Positions 46,171-54,751 are shown, numbered from the stretch's first letter. The stretch is 64,000 nucleotides of DNA from Bin87 sp965261925 (GCA_965261925.1 OZ253486.1:310001-374000), one strand, 5' to 3'. The notes: generated from the letters alone by a model not told the origin. Program-made: numbers and translations.

Positions 46171-46614
46171 TTATCCTTCTATAGACACCAGCGTCAGGTC
46201 AAAGGTCAGGTCCTTGCCCGCCAGCGGGTGATTGGCGTCTAACGTGACCGCCTCGTCGCTGACTGCCATTATGGTGAAGCTCACCTCTTGGCCGCTCTCC
46301 TGCTGCCCCTGCACGCTCGTTCCGACTTCCAGGGGCATTTCCGGAGGGAATTCGCCGCGCGGCACCTGCATCACGCCGTCGGAATGGTGCTCGCCGTAGG
46401 CGTCGACGCACGGGATCCGGACGGTCTTGGTATCGCCGACGACCATTCCCGTGACACCGTTCTCGAAACCCGGTATCACCTGACCGCTCCCGATGGTGAA
46501 GGCCATGGGTGTGCCGCCTTCCGACGAGTCGAATACTTCGCCATCGTCCAGCCGGCCGGTGTAATGAACCCTGACTTTGTTGCCCGTCTGTGCTGTGGTC
46601 AAATTGGCCTCCAT
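46171..46614 (-). CDS. FKBP-type peptidyl-prolyl cis-trans isomerase, SlyD-like
   Basis: 147 aa. The split FKBP domain is clear: VRVHYTGRLDDGEVFDSSEG, AFTIGSGQVIPGFENGVTGM at the active site, then a flap (IF) insertion GEHHSDGVMQVPRGEFPPEM, and the closing NHPLAGKDLTFDLTLVSIE. This is the SlyD organisation, combining prolyl isomerase and chaperone activity, but the His/Cys-rich metal-binding tail of E. coli SlyD is absent. Cytoplasmic. Confidence 0.92.
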   Translation of the reverse strand: MEANLTTAQTGNKVRVHYTGRLDDGEVFDSSEGGTPMAFTIGSGQVIPGFENGVTGMVVGDTKTVRIPCVDAYGEHHSDGVMQVPRGEFPPEMPLEVGTSVQGQQESGQEVSFTIMAVSDEAVTLDANHPLAGKDLTFDLTLVSIEG

Positions 46615-46736
46615 CCATATTTGAATGCGCCACTATAGCACGGACACCAATAATGCCTGAATTATGCTATGGTACGGCAACCAACAGGGTCTGAGGCCGG
46701 CGTGGTTGCCGGGCGCAGACGGTTCAGGGAGGAGCC

Positions 46737-47828
46737 ATGAAGTACGGACTGTTTATGATGCCGTCGCATCCGCCGGAACGGAACATCTACGACGCCCACC
46801 AGTGGGACCTGGAATACCTGACCCTGTGCGACGAGTTGGGCTTTGACGAAGCCTGGATCGGAGAACATTTCACCTCGCCCTGGGAGCCCATTCCGGCGCC
46901 CGACCTGCTGATCGCCCAGGCGTTGATGAAGACGAAGCGCATCAAGCTGGGCTCCGGCGCGCACCTGTTGCCGTTCCACCATCCCGCCGAGCTGGCGCAC
47001 CGAGTGGCATACCTCGACCACATCTCCCAGGGGCGCTTCCTGTTCGGCGTGGGCGCCAGCGGCCTGCCCAGCGACTGGGCGCTGTTCGACGTCGATGGCA
47101 ACAACGGCGAACACCGGGACATGACCCGCGAATCCCTGGACATCATCCTGAAGATCTGGGAGAACGACGGGCCCTTCGAGTACAAGGGCAAGTACTGGAA
47201 CGTGAACATTCCGGAGCCCATGTACGGCACCCTGAAGTTCTTCCTGCGCCCCTACCAGCAGCCGCATCCGCCGATCGCTGTGGCGTCCGTCAGCTACAAG
47301 TCTCCCACGCTGATGATCGCCGGCGAGCGCGGCTTCATCCCCATGAGCCTGGCCCTGAACAACGATTATTGCCGCAGCCACTGGGAAGCCATCGAGGAGG
47401 GGGCGCAGCGCACCGGCCGGACACCGTCGCGCGCCGACTGGCGCCTGGTTCGGGACGTGTATGTCGCGGACACCGACGAGGAAGCCCGCGACCTGGCGCT
47501 GAACGGCATGCTGGGGCGCGTTTGGCACGACTATCTGCTGCCGCTGTTCCGTGAGTTCGACCTGATGAAGGTCTTCAAGCACAACGACGAGGTGCCCGAC
47601 GAGGCCGTCACCATCGAGTACATGGCGGACCACCTGTGGCTGATCGGCTCCCCCGACACCGTGGCCGAGAAGATCCACCGGCTGTACGGCGACGTGGGCG
47701 GGTTCGGCGGACTCCTGATGCTGGTTTACGACCAGTCGGAGAACAACGCCGCGTGGGAGCATTCCACCCGGCTGCTGGCCAACAAGGTGATGCCGCAGGT
47801 TGCTGAACTGACCGGCGCAGCGGCGTAG
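46737..47828 (+). CDS. LLM-class flavin-dependent oxidoreductase
   Basis: 363 aa luciferase-like monooxygenase: LCDELGFDEAWIGEHFTSPW, KLGSGAHLLPFHHPAELAHR, YLDHISQGRFLFGVGASGLP and QQPHPPIAVASVSYKS. The EH and GRxxFGxGxG features are intact. AGGAGG-type site before the ATG. It is the third LLM enzyme of the window and the most similar to limonene/alkanal-type monooxygenases, though the substrate remains open. Confidence 0.9.
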   Translation: MKYGLFMMPSHPPERNIYDAHQWDLEYLTLCDELGFDEAWIGEHFTSPWEPIPAPDLLIAQALMKTKRIKLGSGAHLLPFHHPAELAHRVAYLDHISQGRFLFGVGASGLPSDWALFDVDGNNGEHRDMTRESLDIILKIWENDGPFEYKGKYWNVNIPEPMYGTLKFFLRPYQQPHPPIAVASVSYKSPTLMIAGERGFIPMSLALNNDYCRSHWEAIEEGAQRTGRTPSRADWRLVRDVYVADTDEEARDLALNGMLGRVWHDYLLPLFREFDLMKVFKHNDEVPDEAVTIEYMADHLWLIGSPDTVAEKIHRLYGDVGGFGGLLMLVYDQSENNAAWEHSTRLLANKVMPQVAELTGAAA

Positions 47829-47867
47829 CCGGGGAGAGGCCATTTCCCCGAAACTCATCCGAAGGCA

Positions 47868-48257
47868 GTGCACGGAAACGAACATCCCGCCACCAACAGC
47901 GACCCGGGAGAACATTCCAGATCCGGACCACCAGGCAGGGATGACGATGTCGAGGCGTTGCGTCAGGCATTCGAGCGTCTCCCAAAAGTTGCCGGCCATG
48001 GGGTCACCGCCCTGGAACGGCATGACAGCATCAGGCCGGAATGGATCATGCAAGTAATTGCCGAACCTTTCGAGCGATACGAAATACGCACCTCAGACGG
48101 CGAGCGGCGCACCATCATCACTGGTCGCGTTCCGCAATCCTCGCAATGGATAATGGTGGTATTCATTGGCGACCCGGAAACGGGACGCTTTTTGACGGCT
48201 TACCACAACAAGCACTTGGCAAGAAGATATGGAGGACGACCGTGGCCCAGCACGTGA
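47868..48257 (+). CDS. DUF4258/RelE-like toxin candidate
   Basis: 129 aa from GTG at 47868. After a Pro/Gly-rich 30-residue leader comes a compact alpha+beta domain: GVTALERHDSIRPEWIMQV, ERYEIRTSDGERRTIITGRV, QWIMVVFIGDPETGRFLTAY and HNKHLARRYG. The order helix - ERH-x-I - strand - G-R-V - strand - AY resembles DUF4258-type small toxins. It overlaps the DUF2283 gene by 16 bases, a pairing often seen for these two domains. The toxin role is inference. Confidence 0.5.
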   Translation: MHGNEHPATNSDPGEHSRSGPPGRDDDVEALRQAFERLPKVAGHGVTALERHDSIRPEWIMQVIAEPFERYEIRTSDGERRTIITGRVPQSSQWIMVVFIGDPETGRFLTAYHNKHLARRYGGRPWPST

Positions 48258-48538
48258 ATGAAATTCCGTGGAACCAGGCGCTTCCGGCGCGTGTCGAGTA
48301 CGACCCAAAAGGGCAAATTTTGCGTATTGAGAACGGGCAGTCCAGCCAAGTCGGTGAGGAAATCGCCGAGGACGTCATCGTCCACTATGACAAGGATGAC
48401 GACCATGCTCCGTCTTCAGCGGTGGCCATTCGTATCGACCGGGCCGAACACGTGCTCAAGCCCTTCGTCGATGCCATTCTGGCCAAATACGGCGTGAAAC
48501 CTGTACAGTCCCCAGCGGCCAACGAAACGTCGGATTGA
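48242..48538 (+). CDS. DUF2283 protein, possible antitoxin
   Basis: 98 aa from GTG at 48242. The DUF2283 core is visible as VEYDPKGQILRIENGQSSQVG, then EIAEDVIVHYDKDDD and VAIRIDRAEHVLKPFVDAIL. DUF2283 proteins are small beta-rich proteins commonly encoded next to DUF4258 genes. Overlap with the preceding gene supports a two-component unit. Confidence 0.6.
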   Translation: MAQHVNEIPWNQALPARVEYDPKGQILRIENGQSSQVGEEIAEDVIVHYDKDDDHAPSSAVAIRIDRAEHVLKPFVDAILAKYGVKPVQSPAANETSD

Positions 48539-48589
48539 CGCCCGCGAACGTCGTCTCCATGCCGCCATCCCCCAGAGGAGCATTCGCAA

Positions 48590-49375
48590 ATGCAGGAAAA
48601 CCGAGTAAGACGCGCGCTGCGGGAGAACCGTCTCGCCCTGGGCACCTACGTGACCTTTGCCGACCCCCAGGTCGTCGAGATCATCGGCCTGGCCGGCTTC
48701 GACGCGGCGTTCATCGACATGGAACACACCACCTTCGACCTCGGCATCATCTCGCAGATGATAGCGGCGGCGGAACTGGTGGGCGTCACCTCCATGATCC
48801 GCATTCCCGGCAACGATGAGAACCTCATCCTGCGCCTGCTGGATGCCGGCGCCCAAGGCATCATCATCCCTCACATCGACGGCGTCGAGGGGGCCAAGCG
48901 CGCGGTGGACGCTGTGCGATACGCTCCCCTGGGGCATCGCGGCGGCGCTGGCGGCACCCGGGCCGCCCGATTCGGCACCGTAAGCTGGGAGGAGCACACC
49001 CGAACCTCCAACGAGAACATCATCCTGTCGGTCATGACCGAGGACGAGCGGGGCATCAGCGAGATCGGCCAGATTGCACAGCTGCCCGGCATCGACCTGG
49101 TGTCCATCGGCCCCACCGATTTCTCCGAGTACATGGGTATTCGCGACCCGCAGAGCCCGGTCATCCGCGCCCGCCTGGAGGAACTGGCCGCTGAGGTCAA
49201 GGCCGCCGGTGGCGCCAAGTTGTCCATGCCCATGAACCATCCCGCATTCCCCCTGTCGGCATCCGAACTACAGGCCATGGGCGTGGGCTACACCCACGTC
49301 GCGCCGCCTCCGACGGCCTTGCTGCTGCGCTCCCTGCAGCAGCGGATCACCGACATACGGGCCGAGTTGGGTTAG
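48590..49375 (+). CDS. HpcH/HpaI-family class II aldolase/citrate lyase-like
   Basis: 261 aa TIM-barrel enzyme that cleaves or forms 4-hydroxy-2-oxo acids with a divalent metal and pyruvate enolate. Signatures: LALGTYVTFADPQVVEIIGL, FDAAFIDMEHTTFDL (metal/base region), IRIPGNDENLILRLLDAGAQ, GIIIPHIDGVEGAKRAVDA and LVSIGPTDFSEYMGI. GAGGAG precedes the ATG by several bases. A role in breaking down aromatic or branched hydroxy-acid intermediates fits the neighbouring catabolic genes. Confidence 0.9.
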   Translation: MQENRVRRALRENRLALGTYVTFADPQVVEIIGLAGFDAAFIDMEHTTFDLGIISQMIAAAELVGVTSMIRIPGNDENLILRLLDAGAQGIIIPHIDGVEGAKRAVDAVRYAPLGHRGGAGGTRAARFGTVSWEEHTRTSNENIILSVMTEDERGISEIGQIAQLPGIDLVSIGPTDFSEYMGIRDPQSPVIRARLEELAAEVKAAGGAKLSMPMNHPAFPLSASELQAMGVGYTHVAPPPTALLLRSLQQRITDIRAELG

Positions 49376-49386
49376 TCCAATAGCCG

Positions 49387-50076
49387 GTGTGGCGTCTCCG
49401 CGTGAACGGTGCCTGGGCGGCAACCGCCCGAGGCTTGGTGGGCATCGTCCTAGCCCTCGCCGCTTTGGCGTGCGCCGTCCAGCCGGCTCCCGCAGCGACG
49501 CCTACCCGGCTCGCCACTCCAGCATCGCTCGCTACTCCGGCATCGCCCACCGCAACCGCTGTGCCAGACCCTACGGCGACCCCAACCCCACTGCCCATGC
49601 CCACGTCGACACCAACGCGGACGCCAACTGTCGCCCCCACCAATACGCCGGCGCCCACGGCGACACCGTTTCCCGACGCTCCCCTGGTGTTCATCGGCGA
49701 CACGGTTTACGTGACGGATCTGGCGGTTTCCGGCGCGGAACGATCTCAGGGCCTGTCCGGCCGACCATCATTGGCCGGCGACCGTGCCATGCTATTCGTC
49801 TACGAAGATGACCAGCCACGTACCTTCTGGATGCCGGACATGCATTTCCCGCTGGACATGGTATGGATCAGGACGGATTGTACCGTCGACGGCGTGACCG
49901 ACCACGTCCCGAACCCGCCCCTGGACACCCCGCGCGACCAACTGCCGCGCTATCCGTCCACCGGCCCGGTACGTTTCATTCTGGAGATCAACTCCGGCCA
50001 GGCTGAAATCCACAGCATCGTCCCCGGCTCTCGCGTAGTGTTCGCCGGCCAAATCGAAGGCCGATGGGGCTGCTGA
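49387..50076 (+). CDS. DUF192 lipoprotein with Thr/Pro-rich linker
   Basis: 229 aa from GTG at 49387. A signal sequence ends in a lipobox (LALAALAC, Cys 29), then a low-complexity Ala/Thr/Pro linker from about 34 to 96, then a DUF192 domain: VYVTDLAVSGAERSQGLSGR, AMLFVYEDDQPRTFWMPDMH, FPLDMVWIRTDC and ILEINSGQAEIHSIVPGSRV. DUF192 proteins are extracytoplasmic and of unknown function. The start is uncertain within a few codons. PfkB kinase gene follows 38 bases downstream. Confidence 0.85.
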   Translation: MWRLRVNGAWAATARGLVGIVLALAALACAVQPAPAATPTRLATPASLATPASPTATAVPDPTATPTPLPMPTSTPTRTPTVAPTNTPAPTATPFPDAPLVFIGDTVYVTDLAVSGAERSQGLSGRPSLAGDRAMLFVYEDDQPRTFWMPDMHFPLDMVWIRTDCTVDGVTDHVPNPPLDTPRDQLPRYPSTGPVRFILEINSGQAEIHSIVPGSRVVFAGQIEGRWGC

Positions 50077-50114
50077 CCACTCGCTCCAATCCCCCGATAA
50101 AGGAACTAGCCACA

Positions 50115-51095
50115 ATGCAGATACTCGTCTCAGGCTCTCTCGCCATAGACCGCATCATGACCTTCAATGGCCGCTTCGGCGACCACATCGTCCCCGAGCG
50201 GATCCACCAGATCAATCTCAGCTTTACGGTGGAAGGCTTCAATGCGTTCTTCGGCGGGACCGCCGGCAACATTGCCTACTCATTGGCCATGCTCGGACAG
50301 GAACCCCGTATCGTCGCCGCCATCGGTTCCGACCACCGGGACTACTTCACCTGGCTGGCGGACAATGGCATCGCGACCGGCGATATCCGCATCGTGAACG
50401 AAGAGGCGACGGCGTCCGCCTTCATCGTCACCGACAGCGCGGACAACCAGATCACCGGGTTCAATCCCGGAGCCATGAAGCACGCCACGGGCTTCGACTT
50501 CGGCAAGGCGGATCCGGCCGACACCATCAACATAGTCAGCCCAGGCAACCTGACCGACATGACCGACTTCTCCGCCGATGCCTACCGTGCGGGCATTTAC
50601 ACCATTTTCGATCCTGGCCAGTCGCTCCCGGCGTGGGATGCCGACGGACTCGCCGCGTGCATCGCCAACTCACACCTGCTGATCGCCAACGATTACGAAA
50701 TGGCCCTCATTGCGGAGAAAACCGGCCGGGACAACGCCGGGTTGCTGGACCTGACCGGTGTCCTGGTTACCACCCTGGGCGAGCAGGGGGTTCGCGTCAG
50801 CATCCCCGAAGGGCAGGTGATCGTTCCGCCCGTCCATACCGATAACGTGGTTGATCCAACCGGCGCTGGAGACGCTTTCCGCGGCGGTCTGATCCTGGGC
50901 CTGATGCACCCCGTGACCGCGGCTCACGCCAATGAAGGCGGCAGTTTCGCTTCCATCACGCTCCGCCAGCTCGAGCGCGCCGCCCAAATCGGTTCCGCCT
51001 GCGCTCATTTCGCCATCCAGCAGCCGGGCACCCAGGAGTACCGCTACACCAGGGAAGAGCTGGACGCCGTACTGGAGCAGGCTTACGGACGTTAG
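50115..51095 (+). CDS. PfkB-family carbohydrate/nucleoside kinase
   Basis: 326 aa from ATG at 50115. Family motifs: FGGTAGNIAYSLAMLGQEPR near the N-terminus (first PfkB signature) and DPTGAGDAFRGGLILGLM at about 252-270 with the catalytic Asp and anion hole. The N-terminal NGRFGDH and lid region are most like the archaeal/Chloroflexota adenosine- or ribokinase-like branch; the exact substrate is open. It phosphorylates a sugar or nucleoside hydroxyl with ATP. Confidence 0.88.
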   Translation: MQILVSGSLAIDRIMTFNGRFGDHIVPERIHQINLSFTVEGFNAFFGGTAGNIAYSLAMLGQEPRIVAAIGSDHRDYFTWLADNGIATGDIRIVNEEATASAFIVTDSADNQITGFNPGAMKHATGFDFGKADPADTINIVSPGNLTDMTDFSADAYRAGIYTIFDPGQSLPAWDADGLAACIANSHLLIANDYEMALIAEKTGRDNAGLLDLTGVLVTTLGEQGVRVSIPEGQVIVPPVHTDNVVDPTGAGDAFRGGLILGLMHPVTAAHANEGGSFASITLRQLERAAQIGSACAHFAIQQPGTQEYRYTREELDAVLEQAYGR

Positions 51096-51136
51096 CCCAT
51101 GCGGCGGGTTGCGCGACGTTTCTACCTGTCTTAACG

Positions 51137-51904
51137 CTACACGATGTAGCGTCCACCCACCACGTTCATGCGGTCGCCGGTGATGTACGACGATTCGTCG
51201 CTGGCGTAGAAGAGGCAGGCGTTGGCGATGTCCTGCACGGTGCCCTGACGTCCCAGCGGTATCGATTGCAGGTGCTCGTTGGAGTTGCGATCCACTCCCT
51301 GGAACTCCGGATACCACTCGGGGTGGGCGCGTGCCGTGTCGGTGGAGCCCGGGTTGACCAGGTTGGCGCGCACCCCGTACTGGGCGCACTCGGCGGCCAC
51401 GGCGCGGATCAGCCCGAGCAATCCGGTCTTCGCGGTGGTCACAATCGCTGTTTCGGGCCGGCCGGTGATGGCCGACTGTCCGCCCAGCCCGATGATGCTG
51501 CCGGACCGTTGCTCGATCATCCCCGGCAGGACGGCGTGAATCAGGTAGAACGCGGAGTGCAGGTTGGTGGCCATCACGCTCTGCCACTCCTGCACCGTCA
51601 CTTCCAGGATGGGTTTGTGGGGGCGCACCGCCACGTTGCTCACCAGCACGTCCACCGTTCCCAGGGCGTCAATGCCCTCGGCAACCATGTCAGCAACGCG
51701 GTCCGGATCGGCCACGTCACCGATCACGGTATGAGTCTGGGCGCCCAGTTCGCGGCACTCGGCCGCCACCGCCTCCAGTTCCTCGGCGGACTGTCGGGTG
51801 TTCAGGATCAGGTTGGCGCCCTCGCGGGCGAAGGTACGCGCGATTTCGGCGCCGATGTTGCGGCTCGCGCCGGTGATCAGAGCAGTCTTGTTGTCCAAAC
51901 GCAT
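51137..51904 (-). CDS. SDR-family protein lacking the catalytic tyrosine
   Basis: 255 aa from ATG at 51904 with GAGGAC upstream. Cofactor motif TGASRNIG is intact and SNVAVRPHKPI stands where NNAG is expected. At the active site the protein reads GGQSAITGRPETAIVTTAKTG: the Lys is present but the residue four before it, normally Tyr, is Val. The rest (VRANLVNPGSTDT, SSYITGDRMNVVGGRYIV) is ordinary SDR. Either an atypical member with another proton donor or a non-catalytic one. Convergent with the PfkB gene. Confidence 0.82.
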   Translation of the reverse strand: MRLDNKTALITGASRNIGAEIARTFAREGANLILNTRQSAEELEAVAAECRELGAQTHTVIGDVADPDRVADMVAEGIDALGTVDVLVSNVAVRPHKPILEVTVQEWQSVMATNLHSAFYLIHAVLPGMIEQRSGSIIGLGGQSAITGRPETAIVTTAKTGLLGLIRAVAAECAQYGVRANLVNPGSTDTARAHPEWYPEFQGVDRNSNEHLQSIPLGRQGTVQDIANACLFYASDESSYITGDRMNVVGGRYIV

Positions 51905-51939
51905 TTCTGTCCTCGGGGTGTTCGTCTGAATTGTTATCT

Positions 51940-52173
51940 TCATCGCGACATCCATCTTAGCAGCGATATGAATGCGCCGGAAATCGTGATGAGCGCCGCC
52001 ATTACATATAGAACATCAAGAAGGTCCACATCCAAGCGAGCAAAAATCACCACCAGGGCCGCCATGCTCAATACCGTGACCACCAAACAGAAGGTTATCA
52101 ATATCGCTTTAGCCGCTAACGGGAAGAGGTCCGTCGATCCGGTGCGGGGTCGATCAGGTGCGGGGTCGATCAG
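51940..52173 (-). CDS. possible small two-helix membrane protein
   Basis: About 77 aa if it starts at the CTG that overlaps the stop of the next gene upstream (CTGA); no better start is visible. Two hydrophobic helices (AILITFCLVVTVLSMAALVV and VLYVMAALITISGAFISLL) and a short basic end. Start uncertain, function unknown. Confidence 0.35.
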   Translation of the reverse strand: MIDPAPDRPRTGSTDLFPLAAKAILITFCLVVTVLSMAALVVIFARLDVDLLDVLYVMAALITISGAFISLLRWMSR

Positions 52174-52179
52174 GTGCGG
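52141..52179. repeat. 16-bp tandem repeat, 2.4 copies
   Basis: GGTGCGGGGTCGATCA at 52141-52156 and 52157-52172, then a partial copy to 52179. It lies across the junction of the two small membrane-protein genes. Confidence 0.85.
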
Positions 52180-52364
52180 AAGTCGGTGGTCAATACCAGG
52201 ACTATCCCTGATACTGCGCCGACTATTCCGGCAAGCCCGGCGACTGAACCTCCTACAACTGCGGTAATTCGTTCCCAATCAGTCATCACGAACTCGCCCG
52301 TCAGCACCACCACCATACCGACGAAAAAAACCACCATCGACAAAATGTATATCCGATCCCACAT
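52170..52364 (-). CDS. small two-helix membrane protein
   Basis: 64 aa from ATG at 52364: helices RIYILSMVVFFVGMVVVL and VGGSVAGLAGIVGAVSGIVL joined by a short charged loop (TDWERITA). Not recognised. The IS element is inserted 60 bases upstream of its start, which may separate it from its promoter. Confidence 0.5.
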   Translation of the reverse strand: MWDRIYILSMVVFFVGMVVVLTGEFVMTDWERITAVVGGSVAGLAGIVGAVSGIVLVLTTDFRT

Positions 52365-52415
52365 GGTACTTATCTCCAACATCAAGATAACATCTGGAGC
52401 CGTGGCGTCAAAAAC

Positions 52416-52423
52416 CCGGGATG
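52416..52423. repeat. left target-site duplication of the IS element
   Basis: CCGGGATG, repeated exactly at 53659-53666 on the other side of the element. Confidence 0.85.
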
Positions 52424-52505
52424 GCAGGGCAATCGCGTCTTAATAGTATTTTTAGAAATGTGCTAACGTGCCATGATCCGTTGATCCATATGGAGGCAGT
52501 GAGGC

Positions 52506-53642
52506 ATGGCACAACCACCCAAAACAACTATTCTCGATCATTTCGCTGACCTGGACGACCCACGGGTGGAACGGACCCGACGCCATAAGCTGGTGGACAT
52601 CATTGCCATTGCCATCTGCGCCACCATCTGCGGCGCCGATTCCTGGGTCCACATAGAACTCTTCGGCAAGAGCAAGCTGGCCTGGTTTCAAACCTTCCTG
52701 GAACTGCCCCACGGTATCCCATCCCACGACACCTTCGGCGATGTGTTCGCCCGCCTGGACCCAGTGCAGTTGCAGAACTGCTTCGTATCCTGGACCCAGT
52801 CCATCGCCGAGTTGCTGCCGGGTGAGGTGGTGGCCATTGACGGCAAGACGGCCCGAGGGTCCTATGATCCGGCGGGGAACAAGGGGGCCATACACCTGGT
52901 CAGCGCCTGGGCCACGCAGAATAACCTGACCCTGGGCCAGGTCAAGACCGAGGAGAAGTCCAATGAGATCACCGCCATTCCACAACTGCTGGAGATGCTG
53001 GACTTGAATGGCTGCATCGTGACCATAGACGCCATGGGCTGCCAGCGGGAGATCGCCCAGCAGATCATAGCGGGCGGGGCCGACTACGTGCTGGCGGTGA
53101 AGGAGAACCAGGGCCGGTTGCATGAGGGCATCCGAGACCTGTTCCAGGGAGCCGAGGCCTGGGGTTTTGACGGGGTGCCTTACGATTATGCACGGACCGT
53201 GGACAAGGGACACGGACGGGTGGAACGGCGGGAATGCTGGACCATCACGGCGACGGACTGCCTGGATTATCTGGACCCCCAGGGGCAATGGTCCCAACTG
53301 AAGGCGGCCGTCAGGGTGGTGGGCCATCGTCAAACTGGAGCGGGTGGCATAAGTCAGCCCCGCTACTACATCAGCAGCCTGCCAGCCTCAGCAGAACAAC
53401 TCCTGGCTGCCATCAGAAGCCACTGGAGCATCGAAAACTCGCTGCACTGGACCTTGGACGTGACCTTTCGGGAAGACCAGTGCCGAGTGCGCAAGGACCA
53501 TGGACCGCAGAACCTGGCCACGCTGCGGCAGATTGGGCACAACCGGTTGAAAAACGAAAGCACCTTGAAAGTAGGCATTCAGGGCAAGCGGCTCAACGCC
53601 GGATGGGACGAGGACTACCTGCGCAAAGTCCTCCTCGGATAA
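52506..53642 (+). CDS. ISAs1-family DDE transposase
   Basis: 378 aa. Typical ISAs1 order: N-terminal DPRVERTRRHKLVDIIAIAI, then the first catalytic Asp in VVAIDGKTARGS, the second Asp in CIVTIDAMGCQREIAQQI, followed by GADYVLAVKENQG, and the Glu in SHWSIENSLHWTLDVTFRED. The C-terminus (HNRLKNESTLKVGIQGKRLN) is complete. No frameshift or stop interrupts it, so the element is potentially active. Confidence 0.95.
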   Translation: MAQPPKTTILDHFADLDDPRVERTRRHKLVDIIAIAICATICGADSWVHIELFGKSKLAWFQTFLELPHGIPSHDTFGDVFARLDPVQLQNCFVSWTQSIAELLPGEVVAIDGKTARGSYDPAGNKGAIHLVSAWATQNNLTLGQVKTEEKSNEITAIPQLLEMLDLNGCIVTIDAMGCQREIAQQIIAGGADYVLAVKENQGRLHEGIRDLFQGAEAWGFDGVPYDYARTVDKGHGRVERRECWTITATDCLDYLDPQGQWSQLKAAVRVVGHRQTGAGGISQPRYYISSLPASAEQLLAAIRSHWSIENSLHWTLDVTFREDQCRVRKDHGPQNLATLRQIGHNRLKNESTLKVGIQGKRLNAGWDEDYLRKVLLG

Positions 53643-53658
53643 GACGCGATTGCCCTGC
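53640..53658. repeat. right terminal inverted repeat of the IS element
   Basis: 19 bp, perfect complement of 52424-52442; the transposase TAA stop uses its first bases. Confidence 0.9.
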
Positions 53659-53683
53659 CCGGGATGGCGTTAGCCGTCCCGGG
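53658..53683 (-). terminator. terminator hairpin of the ABC-transporter operon, cut off from its T-run by the IS
   Basis: Read on the minus strand: CCCGGGACGGC, loop TAAC, GCCATCCCGGG, an 11-bp stem with one G-U pair. Before insertion the next bases would have been TTTTT (the five A at 52410-52414 on the plus strand); now the IS end follows the stem instead. The hairpin persists but the U-tract lies 1.2 kb away. Confidence 0.7.
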
Positions 53684-53710
53684 TGAATATCTGAGGTATT
53701 GTGGCCGGGA

Positions 53711-54751
53711 TCAGTAGGGTCCGTACCCCGGCACGTTGATGCAGGCGGCGATGTGGTCCGGCAGGACCTGCCTGGCCTCCGGGTTCACCCGTGAGCAATC
53801 GTCCGTGACAATCGGGCAGCGCGGGTGGAAGACACAACCGCTGGGCGGGTTCAGCGGGCTGGGGACCTCGCCGGTAAGGATGATCCGTTCCCGCTGAGCG
53901 TCCAGCACCGGGTCGGGAATCGGCACCGCCGACAGCAGCGCGCGCGTGTAAGGGTGCTGTGGGTTCTCGTAGATGGCGTTACGGTCGGCGACTTCAACGA
54001 TCTTGCCCAGGTACATCACCGCCACGCGGTCGCTGATATGGCGCACCACGGAGAGGTCATGGGCGATGAACAGATAAGTAAGGTTGTACCGCTCCTGCAG
54101 GTCCTCCAGCAGGTTGATGATCTGCGCCTGGATGGACACGTCCAACGCCGAAACCGGCTCGTCGCACACGATGAAGTCGGGGTCAACGGAGAGGGCGCGG
54201 GCGACGCCGATGCGCTGCCGCTGTCCGCCGCTGAACTCGTGGGGGAAGCGGTCGGCCATGTACGGGTTCAGGCCGACGTTGTTGAGCAGTTCGGCCACCC
54301 GCTCGCGGTACTCGCGCTTGTTGTTGACCAGCCCGTGCACCGCCAGGGGCTCGCCGATAATGTTGCCGGCGGTCATCCTTGGGTTCAGCGAGCTGTATGG
54401 GTCCTGGAAGATGATCTGCATCTGGCGACGCATCGCCCGCATCTGGCCGGTTTTGGACTGTGCGATGTTAACGCCGTTGAACCAAATCTCGCCTTCGGTG
54501 GGCCGGTAAAGACGCAGGATGCAGCGTCCGGTGGTCGTCTTGCCGCAACCCGATTCGCCAACCAGCCCCAGTGTCTCGCCGCGACGCACCGTGAAGTTAA
54601 CGCCGTCAATGGCTTTGATGTAGGCAACCGCCCGTTGGAACAGGATGCCCGAAGTTACCGGAAAGTACATCTTGAGGCCGCGGACGTCCAGCAACACATC
54701 TTCGGCTGCTGGCGTTGTGGCGGCAGTTTGGGGCATCTCAGCAGTGGTCAT
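53711..54751 (-). CDS. peptide-type ABC transporter ATP-binding protein (OppF/DppF)
   Basis: 346 aa. Walker A GESGCGKTTTG, Q-loop IIFQDPYSSLNPR, signature FSGGQRQRIGVARAL, Walker B FIVCDEPVSALDVS and the C-terminal oligopeptide/dipeptide domain with PSGCVFHPRCP (the family's Cys pair region) are all present. It energises uptake of peptides or related small molecules together with the OppD-like subunit just upstream and, presumably, the binding protein and permeases at 58960-63009 on the other strand. Confidence 0.93.
   Translation of the reverse strand: MTTAEMPQTAATTPAAEDVLLDVRGLKMYFPVTSGILFQRAVAYIKAIDGVNFTVRRGETLGLVGESGCGKTTTGRCILRLYRPTEGEIWFNGVNIAQSKTGQMRAMRRQMQIIFQDPYSSLNPRMTAGNIIGEPLAVHGLVNNKREYRERVAELLNNVGLNPYMADRFPHEFSGGQRQRIGVARALSVDPDFIVCDEPVSALDVSIQAQIINLLEDLQERYNLTYLFIAHDLSVVRHISDRVAVMYLGKIVEVADRNAIYENPQHPYTRALLSAVPIPDPVLDAQRERIILTGEVPSPLNPPSGCVFHPRCPIVTDDCSRVNPEARQVLPDHIAACINVPGYGPY

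Larger units (their letters stand above)
52424..53658 (+). mobile_element. complete ISAs1-family insertion sequence, 1235 bp
   Basis: Perfect 19-bp terminal inverted repeats (GCAGGGCAATCGCGTCTTA at 52424-52442 and its complement at 53640-53658), a single full-length transposase gene, and identical 8-bp flanks CCGGGATG on both sides. Intact ends and an undegraded target duplication indicate a recent insertion. The right inverted repeat starts inside the transposase stop codon. The insertion splits an intrinsic terminator belonging to the ABC-transporter gene at 53711. Confidence 0.92.
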
